Positions 60,771-64,000 of a stretch of DNA of 64,000 bases are shown piece by piece. A program made the position numbers and the translations under genes. The stretch is from Cellulosimicrobium cellulans (GTDB lineage: Bacteria; Actinomycetota; Actinomycetes; Actinomycetales; Cellulomonadaceae). The notes under the pieces are model-generated. The model was not told the DNA's origin. It saw only the letters and a list, made by a program, of their open reading frames with translations, and made no database searches. The stretch is taken from contig NZ_JAFGYF010000015.1 of assembly GCF_016921195.1 (NCBI RefSeq), positions 1 through 64,000 on the forward strand, read 5' to 3'. Numbering within the stretch: the first letter of the stretch is position 1; every line of letters starts with the position of its first letter.

Positions 60771-62398
60771 CCCATCCAGACCTCCAAGCAGACGTCCTCG
60801 TCGTCGGCGGCGGGCTCGGCGGCGTCGCCGCCGCGCTCGCGGCGGCGGAGCGCGGCGCCCGCGTCGTCCTCACCGAGGAGCACCCGTGGATCGGCGGGCA
60901 GCTCACGTCCCAGGCGGTGCCGCCGGACGAGAGCCCCTGGGTCGAGCGGTTCGGCGTCACCGCGCGCTACCGCGCGCTGCGCGACGGCATCCGCGACGTG
61001 TACCGGCGCTCGTACCCGCTCACCGACGCCGCGCGCACGTGGGACGCCCTCAACCCCGGCGCGGGCTGGGTCTCCAAGCTGTGCCACGAGCCGCGCGTCG
61101 CGGTGGGCGTGCTCGAGGAGATGCTCGCCCCGTGGCGGTCCGCGGGCCGCGTCCGGCTGCTCGAGCGCGTGCGCCCGACGGCGGCCACGACCGACGGGGA
61201 CCGCGTCACCTCCGTGACGCTCACCCCGGTCGCGGCCGACGCCGGGGACGCGCCCGTGACGGTCCACGCGGCGTTCGTCGTCGACGCGACGGAGACGGGC
61301 GAGCTCCTGCCGCTGACGGGCACCGAGTACGTCACGGGGTTCGAGTCGAACCGTGAGACCGGGGAGCCGAGCGCGCCCGACGAGGCGCAGCCGGACAACG
61401 TGCAGGCCCTGAGCGTGTGCTTCGCCGTCGAGCACGTGGACGGCGACCACACGATCGACCGCCCCGAGCGGTACGACTTCTGGAGCACGTACACCCCGGG
61501 CCCGTGGAACGGGCGGCGCATGCTGTCGTGGGAGGCGCCCAACCCGCGCACGCTCGCGATGGACGTGCGGTCCTTCACGCCGAACCCGGGCGACGACGCG
61601 CGCGCCGTCGACGCCGACCAGTCGAAGAACCCCGGCGACGGGAACCTCTGGACGTTCCGGCGCATCGCGGCCCGCGACCTCTTCGCGCCGGGCCACTACG
61701 CGAGCGACCTGTGCCTCGTGAACTGGCCGAGCATCGACTACTTCCTCGCGCCCGTGCTCGACGTGCCGCGCGACGTGGAGGAGGCGCGGCTCGCGGACGC
61801 CCGGCAGCTCAGCCTGTCGATGCTCTACTGGATGCAGACCGAGGCACCCCGCCCCGACGGGGGGACCGGCTTCCCGGGGCTGCGCCTGCGGCCCGACGTC
61901 ATGGGCTCGGCCGACGGCCTCGCCCAGGCGGCCTACCACCGCGAGTCCCGCCGCCTGCGCGCCGTGACGACCGTGACGGAGAACGACGTCTCGTACGCCG
62001 TGCGCGGCGACCGGGGCGCGACGCGCTACGACGACTCGGTCGGCGTCGGCATGTACCGGATCGACCTGCACCCCTCGACGGGCGGCGACACGTACATCGA
62101 CGTCGCGTCGACGCCGTTCGAGATCCCCCTCGGCGCGCTGCTCCCGCAGCGCGTGACCAACCTGCTCGCCGCCAACAAGAACATCGGCACGACGCACATC
62201 ACCAACGGTTGCTACCGGCTGCACCCCGTGGAGTGGAACGTCGGCGAGGCCGCCGGCCACCTCGCGGCCCACTGCCTCGCGACGGGGCGCACGCCGCACG
62301 CCGTCCAGTCGAAGGCCGACCTGCTCGCCGACTACCAGGACGAGCTCGTCCGGGCCGGCGTCGAACTGCGCTGGCCCGCCGAGGCGCACCCCTACTGA
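60767..62398 (+). CDS. FAD-dependent oxidoreductase (FAD_oxidored family)
   Basis: A 543-residue flavoprotein with an N-terminal dinucleotide fold (ADVLVVGGGLGGVAAALAAAERGARVVLTEE) and the signature WIGGQLTSQAVPPDE; NLLAANKNIGTTHITNG-x-x-RLHPVEWNVGEAAG near the end is the conserved flavin-contact segment of this family. Members often sit in sugar ABC-transporter operons and may oxidise a sugar or its derivative; the reaction is unknown. No signal peptide. It starts with a GTG overlapping the LacI stop. Confidence 0.88.
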   Translation: MTHPDLQADVLVVGGGLGGVAAALAAAERGARVVLTEEHPWIGGQLTSQAVPPDESPWVERFGVTARYRALRDGIRDVYRRSYPLTDAARTWDALNPGAGWVSKLCHEPRVAVGVLEEMLAPWRSAGRVRLLERVRPTAATTDGDRVTSVTLTPVAADAGDAPVTVHAAFVVDATETGELLPLTGTEYVTGFESNRETGEPSAPDEAQPDNVQALSVCFAVEHVDGDHTIDRPERYDFWSTYTPGPWNGRRMLSWEAPNPRTLAMDVRSFTPNPGDDARAVDADQSKNPGDGNLWTFRRIAARDLFAPGHYASDLCLVNWPSIDYFLAPVLDVPRDVEEARLADARQLSLSMLYWMQTEAPRPDGGTGFPGLRLRPDVMGSADGLAQAAYHRESRRLRAVTTVTENDVSYAVRGDRGATRYDDSVGVGMYRIDLHPSTGGDTYIDVASTPFEIPLGALLPQRVTNLLAANKNIGTTHITNGCYRLHPVEWNVGEAAGHLAAHCLATGRTPHAVQSKADLLADYQDELVRAGVELRWPAEAHPY

Positions 62399-62450
62399 CG
62401 CGGGCCCCCGCCCGCACCGACACGGCCACCCTCAGTCCGAAGGAGAACTG

Positions 62451-63785
62451 ATGACCCCCCTGACCCCCCGCCGGAACCCGAACCGGCGCCGCCTCGTGAG
62501 CGCACCGCTGGCCGCCGGCGGCGTCGCGCTCGCCCTCGTCCTCACCGCGTGCTCCGGCGGCGGCGACGACGTCGCCGGCGAGCCGAGCACGCCGAGCGAG
62601 CCCGTCGAGCTGCGCATGACGGTGTGGACCGCCGACGAGACGCAGCTCGCACAGTTCCAGGAGATCGCCGACGCGTACGTCGCGGAGAACCCGGACCTCG
62701 TGTCCGGCGTGACGTTCGAGACGATCCCGTTCGAGGACTACACGACGTCGCTCACCACGCAGCTCGCGGGCGGCAACCCGCCGGACCTCGCCTGGATCCT
62801 CGAGAGCTACGCGCCCGAGTTCGTGGCGAGCGGCGCGCTCGTCGACGTCGCCCCGAAGCTGCAGGAGACGGAGGGGTACGAGTACGACGACCTGCTCGAC
62901 TCGTCGCTCGCGCTGTGGGAGAAGGACGGCGGGCTCTACGCCTACCCGTTCTCCAACTCGCCGTTCGCGCTGTTCGTCAACACCGACCAGGTCGCCGCGG
63001 CGGGCCAGCCGAACCCGGCCGACCTCGTCGCGTCGGGCGACTGGACCTACGACCAGGTCCGCGACATCGCGGCGGCGGCCGCTGCGACGTCGGGCAAGCA
63101 GGGCCTCGTGGTGCGCGACTTCGACTACAAGGTGTGGGAGAACCTGTCGACGATCTGGGACGGCTGGGACGCGGCGCCATGGAGCGAGGACGGCACGCAG
63201 TGCACGTTCACCGACCCCGAGATGGTCGACGCGCTCACGTGGATCCACGACGCGACGTTCGTCGACAAGGCGCTGCCCGGTCCGGGCACGACGGCCGACT
63301 TCTTCGCGGGCGACTCCGCCATGACGATCACGCAGATCAGCCGCGCGTCGTCGCTCGACGACTCGTTCGGGTGGGACGTCGTGCCGCTGCCGGCGGGTCC
63401 GGCGGGCCAGCAGAACGTCATCGGCCAGGCGGGCATCGGCGTCTTCGCCGCCGGTGAGCACCCCGACGTCGCCGCCGACTTCCTCGCGTGGTTCACCAAC
63501 CCGGAGAACGCCGAGACGCTCGCCGCCTACTTCCCGCCGCCGCGCGAGTCGCTCCTCACCGCCGAGACGCTCGGGGCCGCCAACCCGAAGCTCAGCGAGG
63601 AGCAGCTCCAGGCGGTCGTCGTCGACGGCATCCAGGGTGCCGTGACGAAGCCGTCGCACCAGAACTTCGCCAAGCTGCAGGACACGGTGCGGGCCGAGCT
63701 CGACGCGCTGTGGACCGCGGACGCCGACGTCGAGGGCGTGCTCGCCGACACCTGCGCGGCGATCCAGCCCCTGCTCGAGGACTGA
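62451..63785 (+). CDS. sugar ABC transporter substrate-binding lipoprotein
   Basis: A 444-residue extracellular solute-binding protein (family 1). The signal peptide ends in the lipobox LVLTAC (Cys about 34). The mature part shows ELRMTVWTADETQLAQFQEIADAYVAENPDL, the TQLAGGNPPDLAWI hinge motif and DFLAWFTNPENAETLA. It captures a sugar or oligosaccharide and passes it to the permeases that follow. AAGGAG is 6 nt before the ATG. The ligand is probably what the LacI protein senses. Confidence 0.94.
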   Translation: MTPLTPRRNPNRRRLVSAPLAAGGVALALVLTACSGGGDDVAGEPSTPSEPVELRMTVWTADETQLAQFQEIADAYVAENPDLVSGVTFETIPFEDYTTSLTTQLAGGNPPDLAWILESYAPEFVASGALVDVAPKLQETEGYEYDDLLDSSLALWEKDGGLYAYPFSNSPFALFVNTDQVAAAGQPNPADLVASGDWTYDQVRDIAAAAAATSGKQGLVVRDFDYKVWENLSTIWDGWDAAPWSEDGTQCTFTDPEMVDALTWIHDATFVDKALPGPGTTADFFAGDSAMTITQISRASSLDDSFGWDVVPLPAGPAGQQNVIGQAGIGVFAAGEHPDVAADFLAWFTNPENAETLAAYFPPPRESLLTAETLGAANPKLSEEQLQAVVVDGIQGAVTKPSHQNFAKLQDTVRAELDALWTADADVEGVLADTCAAIQPLLED

Positions 63786-63787
63786 GC

Positions 63788-64000
63788 GTGGCGTCCTCCG
63801 CACTCGCACGACGGGACGCGGCCGTGGGCTACACCATGGTCGCGCCCGCCGTGCTCGGCGCGCTCGCGTTCGTCGTCGCGCCGCTGGTCGCCGTCGTCTG
63901 GTACTCGCTGCACGAGTGGAACGTCCTCGCGAACACGTTCACGTTCGCGGGTGCCGACAACTACGAGCGCATGCTCGCGGACCCCGGCCTGCGCGACTCG
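63788..64000 (+). CDS. sugar ABC transporter permease, N-terminal part (cut by window end)
   Basis: The first 71 codons of a MalF-type permease, starting with a GTG 2 nt after the binding-protein stop. The TM segment YTMVAPAVLGALAFVVAPLV and the loop VWYSLHEWNVLANTFTFAGADNYERML are characteristic of the family. A second permease would be expected beyond the window. Confidence 0.9.
   Translation, partial: MASSALARRDAAVGYTMVAPAVLGALAFVVAPLVAVVWYSLHEWNVLANTFTFAGADNYERMLADPGLRDS

Overview
The window is a high-GC actinobacterial chromosome segment. Gene content and protein flavour suggest a Micrococcales lineage near Cellulomonas/Cellulosimicrobium (Promicromonosporaceae); this is an inference from family content, not a taxonomic assignment. 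Coding density is high, GTG starts are common, and many genes have a TAnnnT box 6-8 nt before the start codon with no Shine-Dalgarno sequence, the usual signature of leaderless actinobacterial mRNAs. I see no transposase, integrase, phage gene, rRNA or CRISPR array.

Region by region. 1-3763: a palindromic repeat cut by the window edge, a 21-bp tandem repeat, then a minus-strand group of class-I aminotransferase, ornithine aminotransferase (rocD) and a dimethylargininase-like amidinohydrolase, the last two overlapping by 4 nt. 4069-8646: a PadR regulator with an AT-rich operator, a START-like protein, a hydrophobic protein, an OsmC protein and a type-II NADH dehydrogenase. 8825-13249: an MFS exporter, thyA-folA, a nucleoside hydrolase and tRNA-Arg(CCT). 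13283-20316: envelope proteins and a very large DUF4011-type helicase whose ATPase and nuclease motifs look destroyed. 20450-25846: mscL, a CpaB/SAF protein, an FmdB zinc ribbon, a penicillin-acylase-family protein and 5-formyl-THF cyclo-ligase.

26026-38108 looks like a cytosolic chitin-disaccharide route. It holds a GlmU-like nucleotidyltransferase fused to a hexose-phosphate mutase, a GH94 enzyme that resembles N,N'-diacetylchitobiose phosphorylase more than cellobiose phosphorylase, and, after several unrelated genes (GNAT, tRNA-Ala, formylglycine-generating enzyme, DUF4190, lipoprotein), an intracellular GH20 hexosaminidase with a LacI-type operator. 38113-44622: protein O-mannosyltransferase, rsmI, nicotinamidase, a MarR-like regulator, an AlaC-type aminotransferase and a PQQ-type sugar dehydrogenase.

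44747-56029 is the conserved actinobacterial block metG-tatD-rpfB-rsmA-ispE, here expanded. Three G5-domain cell-wall lytic genes flank it, all preceded by the same tandem GTnACG-like promoter motif, and two of them have long conserved leaders. A VOC gene and a WYL regulator that share a perfect operator lie inside the block, and tatD carries a palindrome within its coding sequence.

56099-64000 is a sugar-utilization locus: CE7 acetyl esterase, secreted beta-propeller protein with a DUF1349-like module, LacI regulator, FAD oxidoreductase, sugar-binding lipoprotein and a permease cut by the window end. Two promoters in it share an almost identical operator and -35/-10 layout. Repeats that look like dispersed palindromes or bidirectional terminators recur between genes.
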